This document shows positions 9,111-18,010 of a DNA stretch of 64,000 bases, piece by piece. Position 1 is the stretch's first letter. Each line of letters begins with the position of its first letter. The position numbers and the translations under genes were made by a program. Location of the stretch: assembly GCF_017303315.1 (NCBI RefSeq), contig NZ_JAFKOI010000002.1, positions 341,396 through 405,395 on the forward strand. The letters are read 5' to 3'. Below the pieces are notes generated by a model. It was not told where the DNA came from and did no database searches. It was given only the letters and a program-made list of their open reading frames with translations. Source of the stretch: Bacillus sp. NTK071 (lineage in GTDB: Bacteria > Bacillota > Bacilli > Bacillales > Guptibacillaceae).

Positions 9111-9842
9111 TTACAACTCATGAAGGCTTGCCATTTCTTGAATTTCTTCTGAATAGCCGCTTTTAGGTGTACCTTTTTCAGATACATAAGCCTTTAATCC
9201 GCCAATGCCGCGATTATATGCAGTCAGGGCTTCATCCCAGTTGCCATATTTATCATAGAGATAATCAAGGTATGTGACTGAGAGAGTCATTGAGAAATAA
9301 GGATCAAATAACTTTTCCTCAGAATAGTTTATACCTGCCATGTCGGCAATCCAAGGAGCAGTGTTTGTCATAAATTGAGCCATGCCATAGGCTTGTCCGT
9401 ATTTCGTTTCAGGTCCTGTTAGTTCAGGATCAAATGTGTTTCCAGTTTCCACTTTTAGAAGTTCATATGCAATCGCAGGATCAATATCTACTTTCATAGA
9501 TTGATACGCCAGAAAAAGACCCCATTTCTTGCTGAACCTCCCTTCACTGTCATCGTAGAATTGTTCCGAGTAAGCTTTCGCTTTCTTCCACTCTTCTACA
9601 CTGACAGAACCTGGGTCAAGTGAATAACCTGTTTCATTTTCTAATTTAGTTAGAGCTGTCTGAGTTTTCATCTGATCGTTCTTGGATGTTTTTTGATCCA
9701 ATTCCCCGACTTTTGTTTTCGCATCGGCCACTTGCTCATTGAATAGATGAGATTGAACGAGAACTAGTGCTAGGACGAGAGTTAGAACAATAGCAGTGAT
9801 CATTGACAGAGATTTTTTGAAATGATTTTTAATAAAATTGAT
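9111..9842 (-). CDS. Membrane-anchored lytic transglycosylase-like protein (SLT fold)
   Basis: About 243 residues. One N-terminal membrane anchor (MITAIVLTLVLALVLVQ) is followed by a coiled, Lys/Gln-rich linker and a transglycosylase domain: AIAYELLKVETGNTFDPE with the catalytic-type Glu, AYGMAQFMTNTA, and LTAYNRG. It likely cleaves peptidoglycan glycan strands outside the membrane. The start is unusual. AAGGAG at 9857-9852 has no ATG, GTG or TTG at a proper distance in frame; ATC at 9842 is 9 nt away and gives a good Lys-rich n-region. A frame from ATG 9911 (weak AAAGG, 12 nt) would add 23 residues and is the alternative. ATG 9803 has no ribosome site. There is no counterpart at this place in B. 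subtilis as I recall it. Confidence 0.75.
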   Translation of the reverse strand: MNFIKNHFKKSLSMITAIVLTLVLALVLVQSHLFNEQVADAKTKVGELDQKTSKNDQMKTQTALTKLENETGYSLDPGSVSVEEWKKAKAYSEQFYDDSEGRFSKKWGLFLAYQSMKVDIDPAIAYELLKVETGNTFDPELTGPETKYGQAYGMAQFMTNTAPWIADMAGINYSEEKLFDPYFSMTLSVTYLDYLYDKYGNWDEALTAYNRGIGGLKAYVSEKGTPKSGYSEEIQEMASLHEL

Positions 9843-9964
9843 AGTCTTGCACTCCTTTTCAACTGGTATTAATAAAGCTGGAGAGCACCAGTTAAGTATA
9901 TACCCTATCATTTAAGTCTCAAACCTTTCTACTATTTTGCTCGGTTTATAAACCATTTCCTTAA

Positions 9965-9995
9965 GAAAAAAGACCCCCTTTATTAGGGAGTCTTA
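9965..9995 (-). terminator. Terminator overlapping the yqfU (yitT-family) stop codon
   Basis: On the minus strand, AAGACTCCCT, AATAA loop, AGGGGGTCTT then TTTTTC. The left arm includes the stop codon region. Confidence 0.75.
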
Positions 9996-10859
9996 GTGGA
10001 TTGGAGATTTAAATTTTGCACCTCTTGTTTCCTGGGTGTTCATTATTGTAATGAAAGCCTGAGTATCAATATCATAAATAACACCTTTGAGTTTGGTTAC
10101 TTCAAGGCGCGTTATCACGACATAAATGACTTCTTTCTCTTCATCTGTGTAGCCACCTTTACCAATAAGCTTTGTCGTACCTCTCCCAAGTCGATCCAGA
10201 ATAGCATTCGAAATTTCCTCATAATGATCAGACACAATAAGAACAGCCTTCGTTTCATCGAGACCCTGAATAACCGTATCGATCGTTTTAAATGCAATAT
10301 AGTAAGCCATAACAGAATACATCGCATTTTCCCAGCTAAAAACAAACCCGGCCCATGTGAAAATAAAGATATTTGTAAACATCACAAACTCCCCAATGGA
10401 GAATGGGATTTTCTTCGTTAGCAAGATGCCAAGTATTTCAGTTCCATCCATTGAACCTCCATGCCTTATGACAAGCCCAACTCCAAGGCCAAGGGTAAGC
10501 CCACCAAAAACGGTTCCTAGAATAGGCTCTGTTGTAAATGGCTCTGTATGATGAAGTAACGTCTCATAAACTGCAAGCCCAATGATTCCAAATAAAGTTG
10601 AGAATGCAAATGTTTTACCAATTTGCTTGTAGCCATAGTACATAAACGGAAGGTTTAAAACAATAACGAGAATAGCAAAGTTGAAGGGGGTTAAGTGATC
10701 TAGAATAAGGGAGACACCTATAATACCACCGTCAATCAACTGATTTGGAACAAGAAATAATTCAATAGCTGCGGCAGCAAGAAATGCTCCGACCATAATC
10801 ATTAAAAGACGATAGATCAGGTGCGTTTTACTTTCTTTCCTGTGTTGTTTTTTTTGCAT
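9993..10859 (-). CDS. yqfU: YitT family membrane protein (DUF161/DUF2179)
   Basis: 288 residues. Five or six membrane helices fill residues 15-195, with family marks [10 protein letters not shown] and [17 protein letters not shown] soluble DUF2179 domain follows ([38 protein letters not shown]). The function is not established; DUF2179 resembles nucleotide- or ligand-binding domains. AGGAGG lies 5 nt before the ATG. The position between zur and yqfT matches B. subtilis yqfU, so that symbol is given by synteny. Confidence 0.88.
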   Translation of the reverse strand: MQKKQHRKESKTHLIYRLLMIMVGAFLAAAAIELFLVPNQLIDGGIIGVSLILDHLTPFNFAILVIVLNLPFMYYGYKQIGKTFAFSTLFGIIGLAVYETLLHHTEPFTTEPILGTVFGGLTLGLGVGLVIRHGGSMDGTEILGILLTKKIPFSIGEFVMFTNIFIFTWAGFVFSWENAMYSVMAYYIAFKTIDTVIQGLDETKAVLIVSDHYEEISNAILDRLGRGTTKLIGKGGYTDEEKEVIYVVITRLEVTKLKGVIYDIDTQAFITIMNTQETRGAKFKSPIH

Positions 10860-11006
10860 TACGCCCTCCTAGGCAATCTATGTATACTTTTTATATATTA
10901 TATAAGAAATAACGAGCTTCTTAAAGCAATGAAGTTCATTAAAAGTAATTTCGAACACTTCATTGAGCGACCTGCATAGTATGAGGTAGGCAAAGGGGGC
11001 AACGTG

Positions 11007-11267
11007 ATGAATCCTATTCAACTCCAACTTGTTAACTTTAAATTGAATCGTATAACTACTGATGAACTCCTTCAACTTTCTAAACAATACAGCATCACAC
11101 TTTCTGAAAAAGATGCAAAAAAAATTGTTCAAATACTAAAACAGGAGAACATTGACATCGCCAACCAAACACAACGTAAACGTATCTTGATGAAAATTAG
11201 TCGTGAAGTTAGTCCAGCTGTTGCATCCCAAGTTAACAGGTTAATCCTTTCATTTCTCAATGAATAA
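11007..11267 (+). CDS. yqfT: YqfT-like DUF2624 protein
   Basis: 86 residues, soluble and helical, beginning MNPIQLQLVNFKLNRITTDE. It matches the small DUF2624 family (B. subtilis YqfT), and the neighbourhood yitT-family/nfo agrees. The ATG at 11007 is 7 nt after AAGGGGG; the GTG just before it is 4 nt away. The function is unknown. An open frame on the opposite strand is a shadow. A perfect hairpin directly follows the stop. Confidence 0.8.
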   Translation: MNPIQLQLVNFKLNRITTDELLQLSKQYSITLSEKDAKKIVQILKQENIDIANQTQRKRILMKISREVSPAVASQVNRLILSFLNE

Positions 11268-11293
11268 CAAAAAACCGCTTAAGCGGTTTTTTG
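11268..11293. terminator. Bidirectional terminator between yqfT and nfo
   Basis: A perfect 26-bp palindrome (CAAAAAACCGCTT and its complement) giving an A-run/stem/T-run in both directions between convergent genes. Confidence 0.92.
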
Positions 11294-12187
11294 TTAAGGA
11301 GTTGTTAGCTTATTTTTAAGCTCTTCATCAAATTTCTGGTTGCGAAGCATTTCAATCTCGAGTTTGTAAGGTGCCTTTTTGTTTTTCTTATCTTCGCCTA
11401 CATATGGCGTCTCCAAAATTTTAGGTATATCCTTCAATTGTTCGTGATGGATCACCTTATTTAGCGCTTCAAAACCGATATAGCCAAAACCAATGTTCTC
11501 ATGACGGTCTTTCGATGCGCCTCGTTCATTCTTGCTATCATTTACATGAAGTACTTTCAGACGATCAATCCCAACAATTCGGTCGAATTCATTTAGAACA
11601 CCGTCGAAGTCATTAACGATATCATAACCAGCATCGTGGGTATGGCAAGTGTCAAAACAAATGGATAATTTCTCGTTATGAGTAACACCATCGATAATTT
11701 GTGCAAGTTCTTCAAAGCTTCTCCCACATTCAGAGCCTTTTCCAGCCATCGTTTCAAGCGCAATTTGAACTTCTTGATCAGCAGTTAGAACTTCATTAAG
11801 CCCTTCAATAATTTTCTTAATGCCCTGCTCAGCACCTGCTCCTACGTGAGCACCTGGATGTAATACGATTTGTCTTGCTCCTAATGCGTGAGTCCGTTCA
11901 ATTTCTGACCGAAGAAAGTCTACCCCGAGTTGAAATGTCTCTGGTTTCGTTGTATTTCCGATATTAATGATATATGGGGCATGCACGACAATATTGCTTA
12001 TCCCGTGCTCTTTCATGTGAGCTGTCCCCTTTTCTATATTAAGCTTTTCAATCGCTTTTCGTCTTGTGTTTTGAGGCGCACCTGTATAAATCATGAAAGT
12101 AGTTGCACCGTATGAAACAGCTTCTTCACTTGCACCTAGTAGCATTTTATCTCCACTCATAGAAACGTGCGAGCCTATTTTCAACAT
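11294..12187 (-). CDS. nfo: Deoxyribonuclease IV (endonuclease IV)
   Basis: About 297 residues, a TIM-barrel AP endonuclease for base-excision repair at abasic sites. The N-terminus [12 protein letters not shown], the metal-binding histidines ([57 protein letters not shown]) and the final EIEMLR are all present. The start at 12187 aligns with the family N-terminus and is 10 nt from AAGGAAGG; an ATG three codons upstream is too close to it. Spore formers use this enzyme in spore DNA repair. Confidence 0.96.
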   Translation of the reverse strand: MLKIGSHVSMSGDKMLLGASEEAVSYGATTFMIYTGAPQNTRRKAIEKLNIEKGTAHMKEHGISNIVVHAPYIINIGNTTKPETFQLGVDFLRSEIERTHALGARQIVLHPGAHVGAGAEQGIKKIIEGLNEVLTADQEVQIALETMAGKGSECGRSFEELAQIIDGVTHNEKLSICFDTCHTHDAGYDIVNDFDGVLNEFDRIVGIDRLKVLHVNDSKNERGASKDRHENIGFGYIGFEALNKVIHHEQLKDIPKILETPYVGEDKKNKKAPYKLEIEMLRNQKFDEELKNKLTTP

Positions 12188-12252
12188 TACATTCATTCCT
12201 TCCTTTAATCATTCAATATCATAGCACAGAGCCTTTTACAAGGTAAAGCAAA

Positions 12253-12283
12253 CAAAAACCCTCCTGTAAAAGAGGGTTTTTTG
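12253..12283 (-). terminator. Terminator of cshB
   Basis: AAACCCTC stem, 8-nt loop, GAGGGTTT then TTG on the minus strand, directly after the cshB stop codon. Confidence 0.8.
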
Positions 12284-12285
12284 AG

Positions 12286-13563
12286 TTATTTTCTTCCGCG
12301 CTTCTGTTGGATGCGGTCTCGTTCTTGCTGCATTTTTTTCTTATATCCTGGTTTTACTTTCTTTGGCTTTGGAACGAATACTTCAGGTTTAGATGAAGTA
12401 GGTTTCTTTCTAGGTGTTACAGGTTTCGCTTCCACCCATTCACCGTTCTTCACTTCTTTGTATTCAATCTGAATCCCTTTTGCAGATAACTTCTGAACAG
12501 CTTGCTGGTCTGATGGCTCTGCTAAAGTATAAGCAATTCCATCCTGACCCGCGCGGGCTGTACGCCCTACTCGGTGGATATAGAAATCAAGGTCCTTCGG
12601 GAGCTCGAAGTTAATAACATGAGAAACACCTTTGATATCAATACCTCTTGAGGCTAGATCAGTTGCCACAACGTACTGGCACTCTGCATCTTGTATTTTT
12701 TTCATAATTTGTTTGCGCTGTCGTGCTTGTACACCACCATGCAAACGTTCAACGTTATGGCCATTTTCAATTAGAAAGTCAGCTACTTCATCAGCTGTTT
12801 GTTTTGTGTTTGTAAACACAAGAGCTAGATAAGGATTAATTGCTTTAGTAACGTTTAGAAGTAGCTCTTTCTTCTCACGGTATCGTGCAGGAATAAAAAT
12901 ATTTTCGACCTTGTCAGCCGTCACCTGTTCAGCGTTCACTTCAACAAACTTCGGATTGTCCATATACTTTTTCAAAAATGGTTGTAAACTTTTTGGGATG
13001 GTAGCAGAAAAGACTAACATCTGTAAATCTTTTGCCATTCTTGAAGCTATATAATCTACATCCTCGATAAAGCCCATATCTAACATTTGATCCGCTTCAT
13101 CAACAACTAGCATTGTAGCAGGGAAAACACTCAATGCTTGCTCTTCTACAAGGTCCTTGATCCGACCTGGTGTTCCGATAACAATATGAGGTGTATTTTT
13201 CATTCGACTAATCATACGTTTGCGATCCGTACCGCCTACAGCCTTCTTAATCGATATCGCTTCTTCTTCAGGTAAAGTTGTAACTAACTTTAGTGCTTCA
13301 TTGTAAATTTGGTCCGCTAACTCACGAGTAGGAGCTGTAATGACAGCCTGACATTCATTCTTCTCGTGATCAACTCGATGAATCAGTGGTAGTAAGAAAG
13401 CTAGCGTTTTACCTGATCCAGTCTGGGATTGACCAATGGCACTTTCGCCATTTCGAATAGCAGGTACCAATCGTTCCTGTATTTCAGTTGGTCTTGTAAA
13501 TTTCTGTGCTTCAAGTGCCTCAATTAAAAAATGCTTTAATCCTAATCTATCAAAATGTTTCAT
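12286..13563 (-). CDS. cshB: DEAD-box RNA helicase CshB
   Basis: About 425 residues. Two RecA-like domains carry the Q motif (FTRPTEIQERLVPA), motif I SQTGSGKT, Ia PTRELA, Ib TPGR, motif II VDEAD, motif III SAT, and motif VI HRVGRTARAG. A basic C-terminal tail rich in Lys and Pro follows (about residues 375-425), typical of cold-shock helicases that unwind RNA during ribosome biogenesis. The start is ATG 13563 after GGAGGAG; 46 codons of in-frame upstream sequence look non-coding. The CshB assignment rather than CshA rests on synteny with yqfR in B. subtilis. Confidence 0.93.
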   Translation of the reverse strand: MKHFDRLGLKHFLIEALEAQKFTRPTEIQERLVPAIRNGESAIGQSQTGSGKTLAFLLPLIHRVDHEKNECQAVITAPTRELADQIYNEALKLVTTLPEEEAISIKKAVGGTDRKRMISRMKNTPHIVIGTPGRIKDLVEEQALSVFPATMLVVDEADQMLDMGFIEDVDYIASRMAKDLQMLVFSATIPKSLQPFLKKYMDNPKFVEVNAEQVTADKVENIFIPARYREKKELLLNVTKAINPYLALVFTNTKQTADEVADFLIENGHNVERLHGGVQARQRKQIMKKIQDAECQYVVATDLASRGIDIKGVSHVINFELPKDLDFYIHRVGRTARAGQDGIAYTLAEPSDQQAVQKLSAKGIQIEYKEVKNGEWVEAKPVTPRKKPTSSKPEVFVPKPKKVKPGYKKKMQQERDRIQQKRGRK

Positions 13564-13756
13564 TATTATTGCTCCTCCATCCATTAATCCACCTTGTATT
13601 ATAGACCAATTTGCGCAAAAGCGCCATACGTCAAAAAACACCAATCTATAACTGTCATGCCCAATATTTGTTGTTCTCACACCTTCGATTTTATTCGGCA
13701 TACCTTATTAGTAACAACATTATAAATTGGTCAAGTTATGAAAAGGAGGGTATCAC

Positions 13757-14371
13757 ATGAACCAATTTCCTCCATCCCCTCAAGGTGGTCCGGGACCTGG
13801 AATGGGTTTCCCATTCTCAGGAGGCGGATTTTCTGGAGGTGGATTTCCAGGTGGCCCAGGAGTTCCACAACAACCTCAAACCGGAACAGGAGGGCTCCTT
13901 TCTAGAATTCTAGGCGGAAGTGGAGCATCACCGCAATCACTTCCTATGCCTCCTGGGTCGTTTCCTGCTCTTCAGCGCGGCGTTATGCCGGGCGTTCCTC
14001 AGCAAGCCGGCGGAATGCTATCAAGACTTCTTCCTGGAGCTGGCCAGGGCGGTATGGATATGATGGGAATGATTCAAAACGTACAAAAAGTTATGCAGGC
14101 AGCGGACACCATTAAACCAATGGTTCAGCAATATGGACCTATGGTTAAGCAGCTTCCTGAAATGATTGCACTTTTCAAAGAATATCAGAAGTCTTCTGGC
14201 TCTAATGACGATGGTGAAAATGATGACTCAGATGATGAACCTGTTAAAGCGAAGAAAAAGACAAACAAGAGTAAGCCATCTAAAAAACCGCCTATAGCTG
14301 CTACTAAAAAGAAAAAAGAATCGATTTCTGAAGAAAACGTCAGAAAGTCAAAGCCAAGACTATACGTTTAA
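13757..14371 (+). CDS. yqfQ: YqfQ/VrrA family protein
   Basis: 204 residues of strongly biased composition. Residues 1-95 are rich in Gly, Pro and Phe; residues 95-140 form a helical core (MIQNVQKVMQAADTIKPMVQ); then comes an acidic stretch (NDDGENDDSDDEP) and a Lys-rich tail. The motif GG(L/M)LSR(I/L)L(G/P)G occurs twice, near residues 45 and 85. This is the VrrA/YqfQ family, a spore-related protein in Bacillus whose gene varies in repeat number in B. anthracis. Membrane segments are absent. AAGGAGG precedes the ATG. Placement between cshB and ispH matches B. subtilis. Confidence 0.82.
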   Translation: MNQFPPSPQGGPGPGMGFPFSGGGFSGGGFPGGPGVPQQPQTGTGGLLSRILGGSGASPQSLPMPPGSFPALQRGVMPGVPQQAGGMLSRLLPGAGQGGMDMMGMIQNVQKVMQAADTIKPMVQQYGPMVKQLPEMIALFKEYQKSSGSNDDGENDDSDDEPVKAKKKTNKSKPSKKPPIAATKKKKESISEENVRKSKPRLYV

Positions 14372-14385
14372 ACAATTCCCATTCA

Positions 14386-14414
14386 TTGAGTTATCAGGTC
14401 ATCTCCTTTATAAT
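14386..14414 (+). promoter_or_regulatory. sigma-A promoter for ispH
   Basis: TTGAGT (14386-14391), 17-nt spacer, TATAAT (14409-14414), about 50 nt before the start codon. Confidence 0.75.
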
Positions 14415-14465
14415 TGATGTAGATTAGTTATACAACAATCCTTATATGGGTTGAGGAGGTACTCG

Positions 14466-15410
14466 ATGAAAGTTACAAAAATTTCACCTAGAGGTTACTG
14501 CTATGGTGTCGTAGACGCTATGGTAATAGCAAGAAATGCTGCTCTTGATAAAACACTACCACGCCCTATTTTTATTTTGGGGATGATTGTTCATAATAAA
14601 CACGTTACAGATGCCTTCGAAGATGATGGCATTATCACACTTGATGGACCAAACCGTATGGAAATTTTGAAAAATGTTGAATCTGGCACAGTCATTTTCA
14701 CAGCACATGGTGTTTCACCTCAAGTACGAGAGCTTGCAGAGGAAAAAGGCTTAACAGTTCTTGACGCGACTTGTCCTGACGTTACAGTGACTCATGATTT
14801 AATTCGCGAGAAGCAAAAAGAAGGCTATCATGTCATTTATGTTGGCAAAAAGGGCCATCCTGAACCAGAAGGTGCTATGGGAATTGCCCCTGACATTGTT
14901 CATCTAGTAGAGAAACCAGAAGAAGTTGATGAGCTTTCGATTGATTCTGAACGAATTATTATTACGAACCAGACGACAATGAGTCAGTGGGACGTTCAAG
15001 AAATTATGGAAAGAGCAATGGAACGCTATCCTCACGCTGTTATCCATAATGAAATTTGTAATGCAACTCAAGTTCGTCAAGAAGCTGTTGCAGAGCAAGC
15101 CGGAGATACAGACCTTGTACTTGTGGTTGGTGATCCAAAAAGCAACAACTCAAACCGACTTGCACAAGTTTCAATTGAAGTTGCCGGAACACCTGCCTAT
15201 CGAATTGCTGATGTTTCAGAAATCGAGCTTGAGTGGTTAAAAGGAGTAGAAACAGTTGGTGTAACTGCTGGTGCTTCAACGCCTACACCTATTACCAAAG
15301 AGGTCATTCGATTCCTCGATCAATATGATCCTGAAGATACCAATACGTGGACTCGCGAGCGAAATGTTCCAGCTTCCAAAATACTTCCTAAAGTAAAGGT
15401 CAAAAAATAA
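14466..15410 (+). CDS. ispH: 4-hydroxy-3-methylbut-2-enyl diphosphate reductase
   Basis: About 314 residues. It converts HMBPP to IPP and DMAPP, the last MEP-pathway step, with a [4Fe-4S] cluster. The three ligand cysteines are visible in PRGYCYGVV (near residue 13), LDATCPDVT (near 98) and HNEICNAT (near 196). The substrate-binding histidines are in MIVHNKHV and FTAHGVS, and the catalytic Glu region is in GHPEPEG. The start at ATG 14466 follows GAGGAGG; the earlier TTG lies inside that ribosome site. It has its own sigma-A promoter and a strong terminator hairpin. Confidence 0.97.
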   Translation: MKVTKISPRGYCYGVVDAMVIARNAALDKTLPRPIFILGMIVHNKHVTDAFEDDGIITLDGPNRMEILKNVESGTVIFTAHGVSPQVRELAEEKGLTVLDATCPDVTVTHDLIREKQKEGYHVIYVGKKGHPEPEGAMGIAPDIVHLVEKPEEVDELSIDSERIIITNQTTMSQWDVQEIMERAMERYPHAVIHNEICNATQVRQEAVAEQAGDTDLVLVVGDPKSNNSNRLAQVSIEVAGTPAYRIADVSEIELEWLKGVETVGVTAGASTPTPITKEVIRFLDQYDPEDTNTWTRERNVPASKILPKVKVKK

Positions 15411-15446
15411 CTAAGAAGCCCGCCTCATATGAGGCGGGCTTCTTAG
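15411..15446. terminator. Palindrome between ispH and nif3/yqfO
   Basis: Two perfect 18-bp arms beginning CTAAGAAGCCCGCC, between convergent genes. T-rich flanks are short, but the stem is very stable. Confidence 0.75.
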
Positions 15447-15452
15447 TCTTAA

Positions 15453-16574
15453 TTATCTAAATTGAAAAGGATCCGTTATTTCTTTAGATGCAATAATTTC
15501 TGTATCAAAACGCTTATCTTCTACAAACGATTGTAATTTCTTCTGAACACCTTTGATCATAATCTTTTCAATATTATGACCAGCGTCAATAATTTGAAGC
15601 CCCTCGATCATAGCATCATGTGCTACATGGTAATAAATATCCCCTGACACGAAAACATCTGCACCACTAAACCGCGCAGCATGGATAAATTTATTTCCAT
15701 CTCCACCGAGCACTGCTACCTTTTTAACCGTTGATTGAAGATCACCTACAATTCGTACTCCGCTAGCACCTAGCTTCTCTTTAACGAAGCTAGCAAATTC
15801 CTCTAGCGTCATATCGCTTTCTAAATGCCCAATCCTACCAAGTCCAAGCTTCTCTGGTTCATTCTCCAATGGATAAATGTCATAAGCCACTTCTTCATAT
15901 GGATGTGCACTCGTTATCGCTCGTAGTACTTTACTCTGCAAGTCAGCAGGGAAAATACTTTCTATCTTTACTTCTTCTACCGCTTCCAATTTACCAGTTT
16001 CTCCGAGATATGGGGTTGTCCCCTCTGTCGGCTTAAACCTCCCAGTCCCTTGCGAACTAAATGTACAGTCACTATATGCACCAATATAGCCAGCTCCAGC
16101 GTTTGATAATGCTTCTCTTACTTCTTCCTCATGAGTAGCTGGTACAAAGACCGCTATTTTTTTATACTGGTTTTTGTAAGTTTCTACAAGTACTTTCGTA
16201 TTTTTTAATGAAAGTGCGTCAGCTAGCATATCATTAACTCCACCAGGCGCAACATCCAAATTCGTATGCGCAGCATAAACTGTGATATTATTTTTGATTA
16301 ATGCTTCAATCATTTTTCCCTGTTCTGTATCTAAATTTATTTTCTTGAGTGGGCGGTAAAGAATTGGATGATGAGCTATAATCAAATCCACACCCTCTCT
16401 AATAGCCTCTTCTACCACATTTGGCAAGACATCAAGAGCAGTCATTACTTTATTTATTTTTTTATTTAAACTTCCAACCTGCAATCCAATTGGATCTCCG
16501 TCTTCCGCATATTTCTTTTTTGACCACGACTCAAATTCCTGAATAATTGCCTGGCCTGAAGCTAGTTTCGTCAT
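15453..16574 (-). CDS. yqfO: Nif3-like dinuclear metal-centre protein YqfO
   Basis: 373 residues: the NIF3/DUF34 fold with an inserted CutA/PII-like domain in the middle (residues about 130-230; KIAVFVPATHEEEVREAL), the long form found in Bacillus. Metal-binding marks are LIIAHHPILY, AAHTNLDVAPGGVND and ISGD/H-type motifs (FVSGDIYYHVAHDA). The biochemical role remains unsettled for the family. Its ATG overlaps the trmK stop by 4 nt (ATGA), so the two are coupled. AAGGAGG lies 6 nt upstream. Confidence 0.92.
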   Translation of the reverse strand: MTKLASGQAIIQEFESWSKKKYAEDGDPIGLQVGSLNKKINKVMTALDVLPNVVEEAIREGVDLIIAHHPILYRPLKKINLDTEQGKMIEALIKNNITVYAAHTNLDVAPGGVNDMLADALSLKNTKVLVETYKNQYKKIAVFVPATHEEEVREALSNAGAGYIGAYSDCTFSSQGTGRFKPTEGTTPYLGETGKLEAVEEVKIESIFPADLQSKVLRAITSAHPYEEVAYDIYPLENEPEKLGLGRIGHLESDMTLEEFASFVKEKLGASGVRIVGDLQSTVKKVAVLGGDGNKFIHAARFSGADVFVSGDIYYHVAHDAMIEGLQIIDAGHNIEKIMIKGVQKKLQSFVEDKRFDTEIIASKEITDPFQFR

Positions 16575-17281
16575 GAAAGTACCTCCTTGATCAAGTCACG
16601 TTCATTTTTCACCTGTGCTTCTTTTTCTGAGATCCCCTCTGCATGTTCTAATGAGAGGAGAATACGTTCACGCTTTATTAACTCATTCTGCCACTTCTTT
16701 ATAAACGCTTCGTTTTTCTCTTTCAACAGAATAGGTCCCGCAAGTAACTGTTTCTGAAGTTCCTTTCCTTCCAATCCTTGGTAAGGGTTTCTTCCATCAC
16801 CTGCATCAAATACTAGAATTTCATAAATTTTATGATCTTCCTCTATTATGGTTTCTTCTACAAGCTCCCAATTCAAGTCAGCAAGTCGTTCACGTAGAAG
16901 GTGAGCGGCAACGTTTGGCTGAAGAATTAAACGTTGAACACCTTCCAGTTTCTCCAAACCACCGAGGATTATATCGCGAATTAATTGCCCTCCCATTCCT
17001 GCAATTGTTATCACATCGACCTCACCAGGAGAAAGAACTTCGAGTCCATCCCCCTTCCGAACAGCGATTTGATTGGCAAATCCGCTTCGTTTCACCTGAC
17101 TTACTGCTGATTGGTAAGGTCCTTCATTGACTTCACCAGCAACTGCACCAGCGATTCGCTTATGATTCATTAAATAACACGGCAAGTATGCATGATCTGA
17201 ACCGATATCTGCAACTCTACTTCCTTCAGGAACAAAGCTTGCCACTAGTTTAAGTCTTTCAGATAATAATTTATCGTTCAT
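16571..17281 (-). CDS. trmK: tRNA (adenine-22-N1)-methyltransferase TrmK
   Basis: 236 residues. The Rossmann methyltransferase motif VADIGSDHAYLP binds SAM near residue 25, and the NPPY-like catalytic region is replaced by the TrmK-typical ITIAGMGGQLIRDII. The C-terminal coiled extension (RERILLSLEHAEGISEKEAQVK) is family-typical. It methylates A22 in the D-arm of certain tRNAs. The pair with yqfO is conserved across Firmicutes, and the genes overlap by 4 nt. Confidence 0.94.
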   Translation of the reverse strand: MNDKLLSERLKLVASFVPEGSRVADIGSDHAYLPCYLMNHKRIAGAVAGEVNEGPYQSAVSQVKRSGFANQIAVRKGDGLEVLSPGEVDVITIAGMGGQLIRDIILGGLEKLEGVQRLILQPNVAAHLLRERLADLNWELVEETIIEEDHKIYEILVFDAGDGRNPYQGLEGKELQKQLLAGPILLKEKNEAFIKKWQNELIKRERILLSLEHAEGISEKEAQVKNERDLIKEVLS

Positions 17282-17383
17282 CTTTTCACCACTACTTATC
17301 TAGTTTCTTTAGTTTAGTTTACCCTCTCAGTACCGGACTTAACATAGAAGTATACAGAGAGATTTAGTATGAAATACAAATAG

Positions 17384-17412
17384 AAAAGCCTTCTGTTCTC
17401 ACAGAAAGCTTC
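17384..17412 (-). terminator. Terminator of cccA
   Basis: On the minus strand, AAGCTTTCTG, TGAGAA loop, CAGAAGGCTT then TTC. One mismatch in the stem. Confidence 0.65.
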
Positions 17413-17421
17413 TTTCTTTTC

Positions 17422-17793
17422 TTATTTTTTCTCAGAAAGCCACTTAGCTACTGCCTCAGCCTGTTCGCCTTGAATAACTCCAGCAGGCATTCCGCCACCT
17501 TTACCATTCTTAATAATCCCGAGAATTTCATCTTTAGAATACTTTCCCCCAACTGCAGTTAGAGCTGGCCCTACTTGGCCTCCTAGGTCGCCACCGTGAC
17601 AGGAAGCACAGTTCTGAGCATAAATTTCTTTAGGTGCTGCTGCTTCAGCTTGCTCCTGCTTTTCACCATTACCTCCATGGCCTTCAGCGCTTTCCTCCCC
17701 ACCCTGTTGCAATGCCCAGAAAGAAACACCAATAATGAGAATTAATCCAATAACTGCTGTCCACGCAAATGGGATAAGCGGATTTTTTTTCAT
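17422..17793 (-). CDS. cccA: Cytochrome c-550 (membrane anchored)
   Basis: 123 residues. A single N-terminal membrane anchor (residues 9-28) is followed by a Gly/Glu/Gln-rich linker and a small class I cytochrome c domain. Heme attaches at CASCH (62-66); the axial Met is Met102 in GGGMPAGVI. It carries electrons on the outer face of the membrane. AGGAGG precedes the ATG. Between trmK and sigA it keeps its B. subtilis position. A cre-like site about 80 nt upstream suggests carbon control. Confidence 0.95.
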   Translation of the reverse strand: MKKNPLIPFAWTAVIGLILIIGVSFWALQQGGEESAEGHGGNGEKQEQAEAAAPKEIYAQNCASCHGGDLGGQVGPALTAVGGKYSKDEILGIIKNGKGGGMPAGVIQGEQAEAVAKWLSEKK

Positions 17794-17873
17794 TTCTTTT
17801 CCTCCTTGTACCGATTCGCTGATGTCGTTTTCCCCAATTATGTAAGAGTAAACAAATCATAACTTATTTTACT

Positions 17874-17887
17874 TGAAAACGCTATAA
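17874..17887. promoter_or_regulatory. cre-like site upstream of cccA
   Basis: TGAAAACGCTATAA matches the CcpA site consensus TGWAANCGNTNWCA at 13 of 14 positions. Position is 81 nt upstream of the cccA start. Confidence 0.4.
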
Positions 17888-18010
17888 ATGAAAAGGGGGA
17901 CCGTGGCAAATCACATATTTGTCATAGTTTTCACTCTGCTTCTATCATAGCAAATTCTAATGATAAAACAAAATGGCATCAGCACATTCACTGATGCCTT
18001 CTGTTTATTA

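Noticed and set aside
10878-11132. 84-codon minus-strand frame across the yqfT start
   Set aside because: It overlaps yqfT on the opposite strand, has no ribosome site and shows no family features.
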